NCBI RefSeq assembly: GCF_038246755.1
Contig: NZ_CP134706.1
Span: 4,216,001-4,280,000 of the forward strand
From: Micromonospora sp. FIMYZ51
GTDB lineage: Bacteria > Actinomycetota > Actinomycetes > Mycobacteriales > Micromonosporaceae
Direction of reading: 5' to 3'
Length of the DNA stretch: 64,000 nt
Shown here: positions 53,432 through 61,978 of the stretch, piece after piece
Layout: each line of letters begins with the position of its first letter
Position numbering within the stretch: the first letter of the stretch is position 1
Program-made: the position numbers and the translations under genes
Notes under the pieces: model-generated
Told to the model about the DNA's origin: nothing
What the model saw: only the letters and a program-made list of their open reading frames with translations
The model's database searches: none

Positions 53432-54847
53432 TCAGGTTCGTTCACCACCTCGCCGGCCTGCCGCGTCATTCAGAAAGACCGCAGCCCGCCGATCGAGCTG
53501 CTTCGCGAATACAGGCAGGCGGGAGCCGAAGCTGCCGAGACGGGTTCGGATGTTCCTCACGGCGACCGCCGCTCGGCCGGATCTGACTCCCGCCATCGCA
53601 TCGATGGCATGGTTCCAGTTCTCGGTCGCCTCGTGGAGTCGTCCTTGGGCGCATTGCACATCAGCGAGGTTGGCCAGGGTCAGGCTGTGGATGCGCCGAT
53701 ACGCCTCAGAATTCCGGGTGGCGATCGACCGCCGGAATTGGGCTTCGGCCGCAGGCAGGTCACCGAGATCGCGAAGGGCCTGGCCGGCTTGGCTGGCCAG
53801 GGAGGTCTCAGTGAACCCGCTGGTCCGGATCCAGATCGGCTCGTCGTCGGGCTCGGCGTTTGCGAGGTGAGCCTCGGCCGCCGTTATCGCCGCCGAGGTA
53901 CGCGCCTTGTCGTCCGTCGCTGCGTGACCCCGCGCAGTCAGGACGGTGAAGAGCGCAGTCGCCGCCGGGGTCGCCCTGCCCCTCGACCATTCGAGCGATG
54001 AGGTTGCGAGTCGCAGCGCTTCCTGTCCATGGCCGAGGTCAACGGCCTGGTGTGCCATCGCCCGCAGCGTGAAGCCGGCGAGCGGCCGGTCGTCCGCCTC
54101 GTTCGCCAAACGCAGCGCTTGGACGTAGTACCGCTGGGCCAGCCCGTGTAGCGACGAATCGAAGGCTTTCCAGCCGGCAAGGTAGGTCATCTCGGCCGCG
54201 ACACTGAACATGGCCCTGCGGTCCTGGTCGGAGGAGAAGCGCCCCTGAAGAAAGCCCGCCACGTCGGAGGTTAGGTACTGAACAACAGCGAGGCGAGCAT
54301 GACCACCGCCGAACCGCTCGTCCGCCTTGCTGAACACCGCCAGCATGTCCCGTACGGCGTCGATCTCGCGATGGCCCACGGCGATCCCCCCGCCCCGAGC
54401 CTGCCGCCCCCGGTCCGCGATCTCCTGCCATTGGTCAAGCGGTACGGCCAGCGCTGCCAACGAGTACAGGGCGCTAAGCCCGAACTCTCGTCGCTCCAAG
54501 TCGGCCCTCCCGACTGTCAGGAGATCGGTGACAGGTGCATGCTCCCACCAATCCAGGCCGCCAAGGTCGGGCTCCAGATTACCGCCTTCGAGTAGGCCGA
54601 GATCGATCGGATTCATCACCCGGCCGAGTCTGCGAGAGATCGCTTCGGCCAGGAATCGGCAGGTCCTGCCATGGGGCTTCACTCCGGCGACCCAGTGTCC
54701 GATGTGGGACCGGTCGCAGGACGAAAGATCGTCCCCATTCTCACGAGCGACCACTCGAAGGGCTGCGGCACAAGCCTCGTACGACCACCGACAGTCTCTG
54801 ATGGCTGCCAGCAACTTCTCGTTGCGCTGCCTGGGTGCCCGCGCCAT
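53432..54847 (-). CDS. HTH-TPR regulator, NsdA-like
   Basis: The 471-residue protein begins with a helix-turn-helix-like region (NEKLLAAIRDCRWSYEACAAALRVVARENG then SHIGHWVAGVKPHGRTCRFLAEAISRRLG), then a spacer and about seven TPR-type helical repeats (LAGFTLRAMAHQAVDLGHGQEALRLATSSLEWSRG, AAEAQFRRSIATRNSEAYRRIHSLTLANLADVQCAQGRLHEATENWNHAIDAM). The layout recalls Streptomyces TPR regulators of development such as NsdA, without certainty. Start ATG 54847 follows GAGGGAAGG. It is divergent from another TPR regulator. Codon third positions are slightly less GC-biased than in neighbours. Confidence 0.82.
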   Translation of the reverse strand: MARAPRQRNEKLLAAIRDCRWSYEACAAALRVVARENGDDLSSCDRSHIGHWVAGVKPHGRTCRFLAEAISRRLGRVMNPIDLGLLEGGNLEPDLGGLDWWEHAPVTDLLTVGRADLERREFGLSALYSLAALAVPLDQWQEIADRGRQARGGGIAVGHREIDAVRDMLAVFSKADERFGGGHARLAVVQYLTSDVAGFLQGRFSSDQDRRAMFSVAAEMTYLAGWKAFDSSLHGLAQRYYVQALRLANEADDRPLAGFTLRAMAHQAVDLGHGQEALRLATSSLEWSRGRATPAATALFTVLTARGHAATDDKARTSAAITAAEAHLANAEPDDEPIWIRTSGFTETSLASQAGQALRDLGDLPAAEAQFRRSIATRNSEAYRRIHSLTLANLADVQCAQGRLHEATENWNHAIDAMAGVRSGRAAVAVRNIRTRLGSFGSRLPVFAKQLDRRAAVFLNDAAGRRGGERT

Positions 54848-54971
54848 CCGCTGGCCTTCCCTCTTGAATCTGGCGTTCAACACGTTCAACATGCCCGCTG
54901 GCCCCTCGGGCTACCGAGGAACCCAACGAGCCACTTCACTTTATGTAGACATTACGACACAGGAGGTGAGG
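54848..54971. promoter_or_regulatory. Divergent promoter region of two TPR regulators
   Basis: The 124-base region contains a hairpin CCTCGG-GCTA-CCGAGG (54904-54919) and an AT-richer TTCACTTTATGTAGACATT stretch (54934-54952) that could hold a -10 for the plus strand. A regulator site is likely but not identifiable. Confidence 0.45.
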
Positions 54972-55124
54972 GTGCTCGTGGCTGCCAGGGCCGTGTTGGT
55001 GGTGCTCGGTGGGCTGCTGCCGGGCTTCTTACTCGGGCTGTTCGCGTTTCGGATCAAGTCCCGCTGGTGTCCACGCTGTGGGGAGTCCACTGCGGCCATG
55101 ACACCGGTGGAGTGGAAACGATGA
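54972..55124 (+). CDS. 50-residue membrane microprotein with zinc knuckle
   Basis: GTG 54972 has AGGAGGTGAG directly upstream. The product is one helix (VLVAARAVLVVLGGLLPGFLLGLFAF) followed by a cytoplasmic tail with a CPRC motif, RIKSRWCPRCGESTAAM. Its stop overlaps the start of the XRE regulator (ATGA), so translation is coupled and a partnership is likely. The frame continues upstream without a ribosome site. Confidence 0.7.
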   Translation: MLVAARAVLVVLGGLLPGFLLGLFAFRIKSRWCPRCGESTAAMTPVEWKR

Positions 55125-56272
55125 ACCGCCCCCACCGGCGCGATCACAACGCGGTTCCACTCGGGCGGCGGGTGGCCGAGCTACGCGCCCGCCGGGGCAT
55201 GAGCCAACAAGCCTTCGCCGACCGACTCGGCAAGTCGAAGAGCTGGGTCGACAAGGTCGAACGCGGCGTACGCAGGCTCGACCGCTACTCGGTGATCAGG
55301 GAGATCGCCGTCGTGCTGCGCCTCGACCCGGAGATCCTGCTCGGCCCCCGCCATCCTCCACCGCCCACGACGGCTGGCCTCGACGGGGTCGACGCCGTCC
55401 GCGCTGCGCTGGCCAGCTACCACCACCGATCGGAGCGAACCGGCACGGCGGACCAGGCCCGCCGGCAGGTGGCGCACGCCTGGCTGAGCTACCAGCACGC
55501 TCGCTACCCGCAACTCCTGAACGCCCTGCCCGCCCTGCTCGACGCCACCCACGGCACCCGAAGTCTGCTCGTGGCCACCTATCGGATCACCGCCGCCGTG
55601 CTTGTCAAACTCGGCGAACCCCACCTCGCCTGGCTCGCCGCCGACCGCGCCGTGACGAACGCTGCCGGCGGCCCAACCCTCATCGGCACCGCCAGCATCG
55701 CCGTCAGCGCAGCACTCCGCGCCCTCGGGCAACACCGCCTCGCCCTCACCGCCGCCCTCGCGGTGGCGGACGCCGTAGACGACGACGCCGTACGCGGCAG
55801 TCTTTTCGTCCAGGCCGGACTCGCCGCCGCCGGCACCGGCGACCGCCGCAACACCCATGACCTGCTCGATCACGCCGCAGATCTCGCAGACCGGCGTCCC
55901 AGTCATCCGGATCCGCAGCACACCGGTTTCGGCCGCAGCGCCGTCCAGTTGGCCCGCTGCCTCGCCGCACTTCACCTCGGCGACCTCGGCGACGCCATCC
56001 ATCGGCATGAACACGCCATCCGCCAGCACGGCTGGCGACACCTACCACCCGAACATCGAGCCGCCCACCTCATCGAGGCTGCCCGTGCCTACCTTGATAC
56101 CGGCGACGTCGGCAAGGCGGGACAGAAGCTGGTCGAGGCAGACGGCGTTGCTCCCGCCGAAGTCCGCTGCCGTCCCACCGCCCGTACGCTTCTCGCCGAA
56201 ATCACCCAACGCGGACCGGTACCAGCCGACGTCGCCCGACTCGGCACTGTCCTCCACGACCGGCCCTTATAA
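55121..56272 (+). CDS. XRE-family HTH regulator with TPR-like domain
   Basis: The 383-residue protein has an N-terminal XRE HTH (LGRRVAELRARRGMSQQAFADRLGKSKSWVDKVERGVRRLDRYSVIREIAVVL), then an Ala-rich helical repeat domain (QLARCLAALHLGDLGDAIHRHEHAIRQHG, AAHLIEAARAYLDTGDVGKAGQKL). Such proteins are common in actinobacteria with small divergent genes. It is coupled to the zinc-knuckle microprotein and divergent from another TPR regulator. Confidence 0.88.
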   Translation: MNRPHRRDHNAVPLGRRVAELRARRGMSQQAFADRLGKSKSWVDKVERGVRRLDRYSVIREIAVVLRLDPEILLGPRHPPPPTTAGLDGVDAVRAALASYHHRSERTGTADQARRQVAHAWLSYQHARYPQLLNALPALLDATHGTRSLLVATYRITAAVLVKLGEPHLAWLAADRAVTNAAGGPTLIGTASIAVSAALRALGQHRLALTAALAVADAVDDDAVRGSLFVQAGLAAAGTGDRRNTHDLLDHAADLADRRPSHPDPQHTGFGRSAVQLARCLAALHLGDLGDAIHRHEHAIRQHGWRHLPPEHRAAHLIEAARAYLDTGDVGKAGQKLVEADGVAPAEVRCRPTARTLLAEITQRGPVPADVARLGTVLHDRPL

Positions 56273-56363
56273 ATCTTGGACGGAATACGCCCTTCCGAGG
56301 GCGGTTCTGGACCAAGATCCATTCGGCAGCGGATGGAGCGGACGGCTCGGTTAGGGTCGGGGG

Positions 56364-57428
56364 GTGCAGGACCTCGACGGGGTGGCGGAGGCGTTTCGGA
56401 CGGCGCGGGGATTCGGCAGCTCGGCGCTCTACAGTCATCTGCTTGCGGTGGTCGCGGACGATCCGGGGCTGCTCGAACTGGCGGCGCGTACCCGGGCAGG
56501 ACAGCAGCCGACGTTCGCGCTCTTCGGTGCCGTCCATCATCTGCTGTTGGGCGGCACCACCGACCCGCTGGCCGAGTACTACCCCTCCGTCGTCGGTGAC
56601 CGGGCCAGGGCGGTCGACGGGGAGACCGGCCCGGCCTTCGCCCGGTTCTGTGCGGCGTACGCTGCCGAGATCGCGGCGCTGCTCGCCACCCGGCTGGTGC
56701 AGACAAACCAGGTGCAGCGCGCCCTGGTGACGCGGCTCGGGTTGGCGCTGCTGCGCCGCGCGCACCCGGGGCCGGTCTGCGTGGTCGAGGTGGGGTGCAG
56801 CGCGGGCCTGAACCTGCGCGCCGACCGCTACGCCTTCACCGTGGGCGGCACGACAATCGGCGCGCCCACCGCGCCGGTGCGGATTCCGGTCGACGTGCCG
56901 GACGCCCACCTGTTGCCGGCGCTGGACGGGGTGCCGCGCATCGTCGACGCCGTCGGCGTGGATCTGGATCCGCCCGATCTCACCGATGCGGCCGACCGGG
57001 CGTGGCTGCGTGCGCTCGTCTGGCCGGAGAACGCGCACCAGGCAGCGTTGCTGCGGGCGGCGATGGCGGCGGTGGCCGCTGATCCGCCCCGGGTGCTGCG
57101 GGGCAACGTGATCGACATCGGTGCCGACGTCGCGGCGAGCCTGCCGCCGGGAGTGCCACGGCTGGTCGTGCACACCGCGACCCGGATCCACGTGCCGGTC
57201 GAGCAACGCCCGGCCTTCGACGCGGCCATCGCCGGCTTCGCGGCGGGCGGGCCGATGCTGCACCTCGCGCTGGAGGACGACCAGCGCACCGCACCCTCCG
57301 GACGGCCGGGCGTCGGGCTGACCGCGACCGATTCGACAGGCAGCCGGACCATCGCGGTCGCCGACGGTCACCTGGCCTGGCTGGAACCGCTGCCGGCGAT
57401 GAGCGAGCTAGGGCTCGTCCGGCGATGA
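56364..57428 (+). CDS. DUF2332 family protein
   Basis: The 354-residue cytoplasmic protein matches DUF2332: FGSSALYSHLLAVVADDPGLLELA near the N terminus, VCVVEVGCSAGLNLRADRY in the middle (a methyltransferase-like Gly-rich loop) and RLVVHTATRIHVPVEQRPAF later. Function is unknown. GTG 56364 is the start. The last eight codons, MSELGLVRR, are the first unit of the tandem repeat at 57399-57480. Confidence 0.85.
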   Translation: MQDLDGVAEAFRTARGFGSSALYSHLLAVVADDPGLLELAARTRAGQQPTFALFGAVHHLLLGGTTDPLAEYYPSVVGDRARAVDGETGPAFARFCAAYAAEIAALLATRLVQTNQVQRALVTRLGLALLRRAHPGPVCVVEVGCSAGLNLRADRYAFTVGGTTIGAPTAPVRIPVDVPDAHLLPALDGVPRIVDAVGVDLDPPDLTDAADRAWLRALVWPENAHQAALLRAAMAAVAADPPRVLRGNVIDIGADVAASLPPGVPRLVVHTATRIHVPVEQRPAFDAAIAGFAAGGPMLHLALEDDQRTAPSGRPGVGLTATDSTGSRTIAVADGHLAWLEPLPAMSELGLVRR

Positions 57429-57480
57429 GCGAGCTAGGGCTCGTCCGGGGATGAACGAGCTACGGCTCGCCTGGGAGTGA
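57399..57480 (+). repeat. Three 26-bp tandem repeats, each an ATG...TGA mini-frame with a hairpin
   Basis: Units start at 57399, 57425 and 57451 with ATGAGCGAGCTAGGGCTCGT or a close variant; the third is diverged. Each contains CGAGC-TAGG-GCTCG (or TACG loop), a small hairpin, and each ATG overlaps the previous TGA, giving MSELGLVRR, MSELGLVRG and MNELRLAWE. The first lies inside the DUF2332 coding end. Confidence 0.8.
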
Positions 57481-57506
57481 CCCGGGACGACACCTGGTCG
57501 CGTCGT

Positions 57507-57535
57507 CACTATATCTTGCGCGGCAAGATATAGTG
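57507..57535. promoter_or_regulatory. PadR operator, 13-base arms
   Basis: CACTATATCTTGC and GCAAGATATAGTG are perfect inverted arms around GCG. The right arm contains TATAGT (57529-57534), a good -10 placed so that transcription would begin at or next to the ATG at 57541. PadR proteins usually bind such sites in their own promoter. Confidence 0.85.
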
Positions 57536-57540
57536 ATCGC

Positions 57541-57888
57541 ATGAGCTCCCGGGCAATGAGCGAACCCGCGTTCTTCATCCTCACCGCACTTGTCGACGCC
57601 CCCCGGCACGGGTACGGCATCGTCGCGGAGACGACCGAACTCTCCCAGGGCCGGGTACGGCTGAAGATCGGCTCCCTCTACGGGGCCCTGGACCGGCTCG
57701 TCGGTGACGGCCTGGTCGAAGTGGACCGTGAGGAGGCATGGCAGGGGCGGTTACGTCGGTACTACCGGCTGACCGAGCGTGGTCGCCATGCGCTCGATGC
57801 GGAGGCCCGCCGGCTGGCCGCCAACGCGCACCTCGCCTCGGCCCGACTGGCCAACTCTGGCAGACCGGTCACGGGAGAGTCGTCGTGA
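57541..57888 (+). CDS. PadR-family transcriptional regulator
   Basis: The 115-residue protein has the PadR winged helix: EPAFFILTALVDAPRHGYGIV, KIGSLYGALDRLVGDGLVEV, RRYYRLTERGRHALDAEARRL. No ribosome site precedes ATG 57541 and the operator ends five bases upstream, so the transcript is probably leaderless. Its stop overlaps the membrane-protein gene, forming the usual PadR-partner pair; effector and partner role are unknown. Confidence 0.93.
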   Translation: MSSRAMSEPAFFILTALVDAPRHGYGIVAETTELSQGRVRLKIGSLYGALDRLVGDGLVEVDREEAWQGRLRRYYRLTERGRHALDAEARRLAANAHLASARLANSGRPVTGESS

Positions 57889-58919
57889 GCCGCCTGGAGG
57901 AGCGCTACCGCCGGGTGCTGCGCCTGCTGCCCGCCGCGTACCGGCAGGAATGGGAAGACGAGATGGTCGCCGCCTTCCTGGAGAGCATGACCACCGGCGA
58001 TCCGGAGACCGACGAGTATCTCGCGGACTACGGCCGGCCGAGCCTGCCGGAGGTCGCCAGCGTGCTGTCGCTGGCCGCTCGGCTGCGGCTCGGCGGCGTC
58101 GGTGCACCACCGCGGGCGTACGCCTGGGGCCAGGCCGTGCGACTGGCGACGCTGATGGGGGTGCTGGCCAATGCCGTCATGGCCACCGCCGGGATCAGCA
58201 TCATGCTGTGGCTTGCCGGGCGGATCCCCGGGTTGCCAGCACCGGAGGCGACCCTCACGGTGCCGGCGCAGAGCTGGCACACCACCTGGCAACTCGCGAG
58301 TTACGCCTGGCTGCCGGCCTACCTCGCGCTCGTCCTGGGGCACCGACGGGTGGCCCAGGCGGTCGCCCTGATCGCCGTCGTCCCCCCGGTCATCACCGCC
58401 GTGATCGAGGCCGTCGGCGCCTCGCCATTGTCCGTGACGACCTGGGCCATGCGGATCACCGACATCGTGCTGCTGCTGGCCATGTCGACCTTCCGCCACG
58501 ACTCCCCTGCGGTGCCACGCCGTCCCTGGCTGCTCGCCGTGCCGGTCGGCATCCTGCTGGTCCCGGTGCCACTGTTCGTCGTCCAGACCAGCACACCGGC
58601 GCTCCACCTGCTGGACTGGCCGGGCCTGGCCTGCCTGGTGGTGACCGCCGCCATCGCGGTCCACCTGGCGGTGCGCGGGGTCGGTCGATCGCCCGGCGCC
58701 GCGCCCTGGTCGCTGGCGTTCAGCCTGCTCGCCACGGCAACGCTCATCGTCCGGGTCGCGACCCTGCTCGACTACCGCAACCAGGTGCAGCACGTCGCCC
58801 TGGCCACGCTCGGCTCGATCGAGGCGGTCGCCGTGGTGGCCGTCGGCGTGCCCGTCGCCGTACTCGCCGCCCGAAGGTTGCGCCAGCTGCCACCGGCCAG
58901 CACGGTGTCAGCGGGGTAG
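57885..58919 (+). CDS. Multi-pass membrane protein paired with PadR
   Basis: The 344-residue protein starts with a cytoplasmic domain (EERYRRVLRLLPAAYRQEWEDEMVAAFLESM) typical of PadR-associated membrane proteins, then about eight helices. GTG 57885 overlaps the PadR stop. The 3-prime end overlaps the convergent kinase gene by twelve bases. It may be the target of PadR control, for example in membrane stress or export; there is no direct evidence of function. Confidence 0.82.
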   Translation: MSRLEERYRRVLRLLPAAYRQEWEDEMVAAFLESMTTGDPETDEYLADYGRPSLPEVASVLSLAARLRLGGVGAPPRAYAWGQAVRLATLMGVLANAVMATAGISIMLWLAGRIPGLPAPEATLTVPAQSWHTTWQLASYAWLPAYLALVLGHRRVAQAVALIAVVPPVITAVIEAVGASPLSVTTWAMRITDIVLLLAMSTFRHDSPAVPRRPWLLAVPVGILLVPVPLFVVQTSTPALHLLDWPGLACLVVTAAIAVHLAVRGVGRSPGAAPWSLAFSLLATATLIVRVATLLDYRNQVQHVALATLGSIEAVAVVAVGVPVAVLAARRLRQLPPASTVSAG

Positions 58920-59435
58920 CCCGGCCAGCCAGCGCTCCAGCGCCTCGGGGGTGTCGACGAGCAGCACCGGTGGCCCGGACGGGTCGGCGTGCCAGGCCCG
59001 CATCCGCCGCCGTTCCCGGGCGTACCCGGTGAGGTGCCAGCGCAGCACGGAGTCCCAGGAGAGCACGCTGCCCAGCGACTCACGGTTGCCGTTGCAGATC
59101 TCCTCCCCGGTGCGCAGCCGGCGCATGGTGCGCCGCCACAGTCGACCGAAGGAGAGCCCGCGCGGGTAGTCCAGGCCGATGACCAGGTCGGCGCGGGCCA
59201 GCGGGACGTCGCGCCAGCCGTGGTAGGCGCCGTCGAGGATCCAGCGGTCCCGGCGGCAGATCGCCTCGATCCGGCTGCGCTGCACGGCGACCGGCACCTC
59301 GACCCAGCCGGGCTCCCAGAGCAGGTCGTCGACCGGGTACCAGGGCACGCCGAGCCGCTGCGCCAACTGCTCCGCGAGGGTGGACTTACCGGAACCATGC
59401 ACCCCGTAGACGAGGATGCGAGACGGCGCGTTCAT
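58908..59435 (-). CDS. Small P-loop kinase (adenylate-kinase-like, FlaR-type)
   Basis: The 175-residue protein has Walker A GVHGSGKST at residues about 10-18, a lid-like Arg-rich region (RRTMRRLRTGEEICNGNRESLG) and a DYPRG segment. It matches the topology-modulation/FlaR group of AAA_17-type kinases of unknown substrate. Its stop lies inside the 3-prime end of the convergent membrane-protein gene. Confidence 0.85.
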   Translation of the reverse strand: MNAPSRILVYGVHGSGKSTLAEQLAQRLGVPWYPVDDLLWEPGWVEVPVAVQRSRIEAICRRDRWILDGAYHGWRDVPLARADLVIGLDYPRGLSFGRLWRRTMRRLRTGEEICNGNRESLGSVLSWDSVLRWHLTGYARERRRMRAWHADPSGPPVLLVDTPEALERWLAGLPR

Positions 59436-59510
59436 CGGGCGGCAGCCTAGACGCTCCGGTCCGGGATCCGCCGGGCGGCCGGTGGGCAGGTCGGCCGCCC
59501 GGTACACCGG

Positions 59511-60404
59511 TCAGCTCTTGTTCGCCAGGTCGCCGCAGTCGGTCTCGTCGGGCAGCAGCGGGCGCAGGGTGACCGTCCACCGCTTGCCCTCGGACACCCA
59601 CGGGGTGAGCGCGTTGGCGCTCGCGGCGGCGGTAAGCATCTTCCGCGCCTGGTCACCGGTGACCGTCACACAGCCGATCCCCAGGTCCTTGCCGAGTTCC
59701 GCGCCGGGCAGGGCCGGGCCGGGCCAGGCCAGCTCGGGCTGCTCGCCGAGTTCGTCGTTGGCGACCCACGGCTCGGCGACGGCCGCCACGGCGGTCGGTG
59801 CGTACGCCTCGGTGGTGGTGTGTGCCGTGCCGAGCGGACCTGACTCGCTGGTCAACGACTCGGCGAATTCGCGTAGCTTGTCGCGGGCCGTCCGCTGGTC
59901 GGCGGTCAGACCCGCCTCGGCAGCCGGGTCGTCGGCACCGCCCATGGTAAGGGCCTGCACCTCCAACTCCTGCATCCCACCGGTGTCGAAGACGGCGAAC
60001 CGGGTGGACGGGACGTCGGCGACCGGTGGCGTGCCCAGGTCGCTCACCGTGCCGACCCCGGCGGCGTGCGCCGACTCGACAAGCTTCTCCACCTCCTCGG
60101 CGCTGATCGTGCCGAGCTGGAGGTTGGGCAACGCCGGACCGGGATAGGCCAGGGTCATCGGCCCTTCGGTGATCACCCGCCCGTCGCCGTAGACGCTTAT
60201 CGCGGGCAGGCGGGCGGCCCGCATGGTCGGCGTCACGAACCCGCCGACATGATCCATGCGAAAGACCACGGTGTCGGCCGAGTAGAACCGCTCGGCAGAG
60301 CCGGTGTCACCGGCACCTGCGGAATCGCTCTGCTGGCCACAGGCCGATGAGGTGAGCATCAGCAGGGGCAGCAGAGCCAGCCACCCACTTCGGGAAGTTC
60401 TCAT
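59511..60404 (-). CDS. Secreted lipoprotein, unknown
   Basis: The 297-residue protein has a lipoprotein signal with lipobox TSSAC (Cys about 22). The mature part contains VFRMDHVGGFVTPTMRAARLPAISVYGDGRVI and a single later cysteine pair (IGCVTVTG, ETDCGDL). No family is recognised. It is transcribed apart from the ABC operon, from which a hairpin separates it. Confidence 0.75.
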   Translation of the reverse strand: MRTSRSGWLALLPLLMLTSSACGQQSDSAGAGDTGSAERFYSADTVVFRMDHVGGFVTPTMRAARLPAISVYGDGRVITEGPMTLAYPGPALPNLQLGTISAEEVEKLVESAHAAGVGTVSDLGTPPVADVPSTRFAVFDTGGMQELEVQALTMGGADDPAAEAGLTADQRTARDKLREFAESLTSESGPLGTAHTTTEAYAPTAVAAVAEPWVANDELGEQPELAWPGPALPGAELGKDLGIGCVTVTGDQARKMLTAAASANALTPWVSEGKRWTVTLRPLLPDETDCGDLANKS

Positions 60405-60414
60405 GCCGCTTGGA

Positions 60415-60449
60415 CGTACGCGGACCCGACTTGGTTGCGTCCGCGTACG
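60415..60449 (-). terminator. Terminator of the ABC exporter operon
   Basis: Perfect 11-base arms CGTACGCGGAC and GTCCGCGTACG with a 13-base loop, downstream of the last permease gene and upstream of the lipoprotein gene. Confidence 0.7.
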
Positions 60450-60482
60450 GGTCGTCGGCGGGGTGCGGTGCCGTGGGTACGC

Positions 60483-61196
60483 TCAGGCGTCCCGGTGCAG
60501 GAAGGCCACCACCGCCACGGTGCCGACGGCCAGTATCCACCCGAGCAGCACGAGCAGGCCGGTGGCCGGGGTGAGCACGTCGTCCGACCCGGGCCGGTAG
60601 AGCAACTCACCCGCGCCCGGCAGATAGCGGGCGTGCCGGGTGACCCCACGCAGCAGCGGCGTCAGGATCAGAACCAGGCAGAGCATGCCGATCAGGGCGG
60701 GTAGGAGTCCTCGGGTGAGCACGGCGAGGAACTGGGCGAGCAGCCCGATCAGCACGAGGTAGGCGATCGCGCCGACGACCGGCCACGAGGTGCCGGTGGC
60801 CGGAACGCCCCGAGCGGCCAGTACGACGTGGGCGGTCAGCCACCCGGCGAGCACCGCCGCGATGGCGGTGCTGCTGGCCCAGGCCAGGTAGGCGAGGGTT
60901 TTGCCGCTCAGCATGACCCAGCGGTCCGGTACGCAGGCCAGGCTCGTCCTGATCTGGTCCCCGGTGTACTCCGTCCCGACGGCCAGCACGCCGAGCAGGA
61001 TCGTGCCGGCCTGTAGGTACGGCACCGCCTGGAGCACGATCGCGGTGGCCCGCTCCGCCCCGACCTGTGCCCCGGCCAGCGCCGCGGTCATCACGATCGC
61101 GGCACCGACCGTGCCGAGCACGGCGGCGACGACGGCCGGCAGGCCACCCAGCTTGACAAGTTCCGCCGTGACCGCCTGCCGAAGCACCCGGCTCAT
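60483..61196 (-). CDS. ABC-2-type exporter permease
   Basis: The 237-residue protein has six helices. Start ATG 61196 overlaps the upstream gene (ATGA). Motifs such as GTEYTGDQIRTSLACVPDRW match a family of paired permeases beside an ATPase and a two-component system. Substrate is unknown; bacitracin- or lantibiotic-type immunity systems have this layout. Confidence 0.85.
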   Translation of the reverse strand: MSRVLRQAVTAELVKLGGLPAVVAAVLGTVGAAIVMTAALAGAQVGAERATAIVLQAVPYLQAGTILLGVLAVGTEYTGDQIRTSLACVPDRWVMLSGKTLAYLAWASSTAIAAVLAGWLTAHVVLAARGVPATGTSWPVVGAIAYLVLIGLLAQFLAVLTRGLLPALIGMLCLVLILTPLLRGVTRHARYLPGAGELLYRPGSDDVLTPATGLLVLLGWILAVGTVAVVAFLHRDA

Positions 61197-61978
61197 GCGT
61201 CCCGCCGAGCGAACACGACACCGGCGAGGACGAGCAACCCTGCCGTCCAAGCCGCCATGACGAGACCACCGGCGAGCGGGGCGAGCGCGTTGTCCAAGGC
61301 CAGCAGGTCACCGGCGAACAGGCTGGCGCCCGCGAGGTCCGGCAGGTACCTCGCCAGCGGGGTGAGGTGGGACAGCAGGTACGAGACGGAGACGAGGGAG
61401 CTGTTGGCCACGAGCACGATGACCGGGATGATCCCGCTGCGGGTGAAGACCGTCACCGCCAGCGCGATCAGCGCCGTGAGCGCCCAGTAGACACCGGCGC
61501 CGACCAGACGGGCTGGGGCGTCGGCCGGACCGGGTGTGCCGTCGGTGCCGAGGATCCCGCCGGCCAGGGCCAGGGAGGCGGGAATGGCCACGACGGCCGC
61601 TGCCGCGACGAGCAGCACGACTGCGGTGGCCTTCGCAGCCAGCACGGTGACCCGGCCGGTAGTGGCGGTGAGAGTGGTGGTGATCTGTCGTCCACCTCCC
61701 GTCCTGGTGCTGTTCGCGGTGTACTCGCTGCCCATGGCGACGACGCCGAGCACCACGGCGCCGACCGCACCGAGCGGGACGGCGGAGAGAACCGCCTCCG
61801 CGGCCGTGCTGTAGGCGGTCAGCTCGGGCCGTCCGGCCCGCAGCACGCTGCGGATGGACAGAGCGTTGAGCAGCGTTACCCCGGCCGGACCGAGCACCGC
61901 GACGGCCAACGCCACGAGGGCCGCGGGCAGGGTCAGGGTCTTGCGTAGCTCGGCCGCGACGACGTACGGGAACCTCAT
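61193..61978 (-). CDS. ABC-2-type exporter permease
   Basis: The 261-residue protein has six helices and GSEYTANSTRTGGGRQITTTLTAT, parallel to the segment in the other permease, indicating an ancient duplication. It overlaps the ATPase gene upstream and the second permease downstream by four bases. Confidence 0.85.
   Translation of the reverse strand: MRFPYVVAAELRKTLTLPAALVALAVAVLGPAGVTLLNALSIRSVLRAGRPELTAYSTAAEAVLSAVPLGAVGAVVLGVVAMGSEYTANSTRTGGGRQITTTLTATTGRVTVLAAKATAVVLLVAAAAVVAIPASLALAGGILGTDGTPGPADAPARLVGAGVYWALTALIALAVTVFTRSGIIPVIVLVANSSLVSVSYLLSHLTPLARYLPDLAGASLFAGDLLALDNALAPLAGGLVMAAWTAGLLVLAGVVFARRDA

Noticed and set aside
52273..53586. Plus-strand frame over the end of the exporter and the PARG gene
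   Set aside because: It runs through the terminator at 52472-52511 and is antisense to the PARG motif region.
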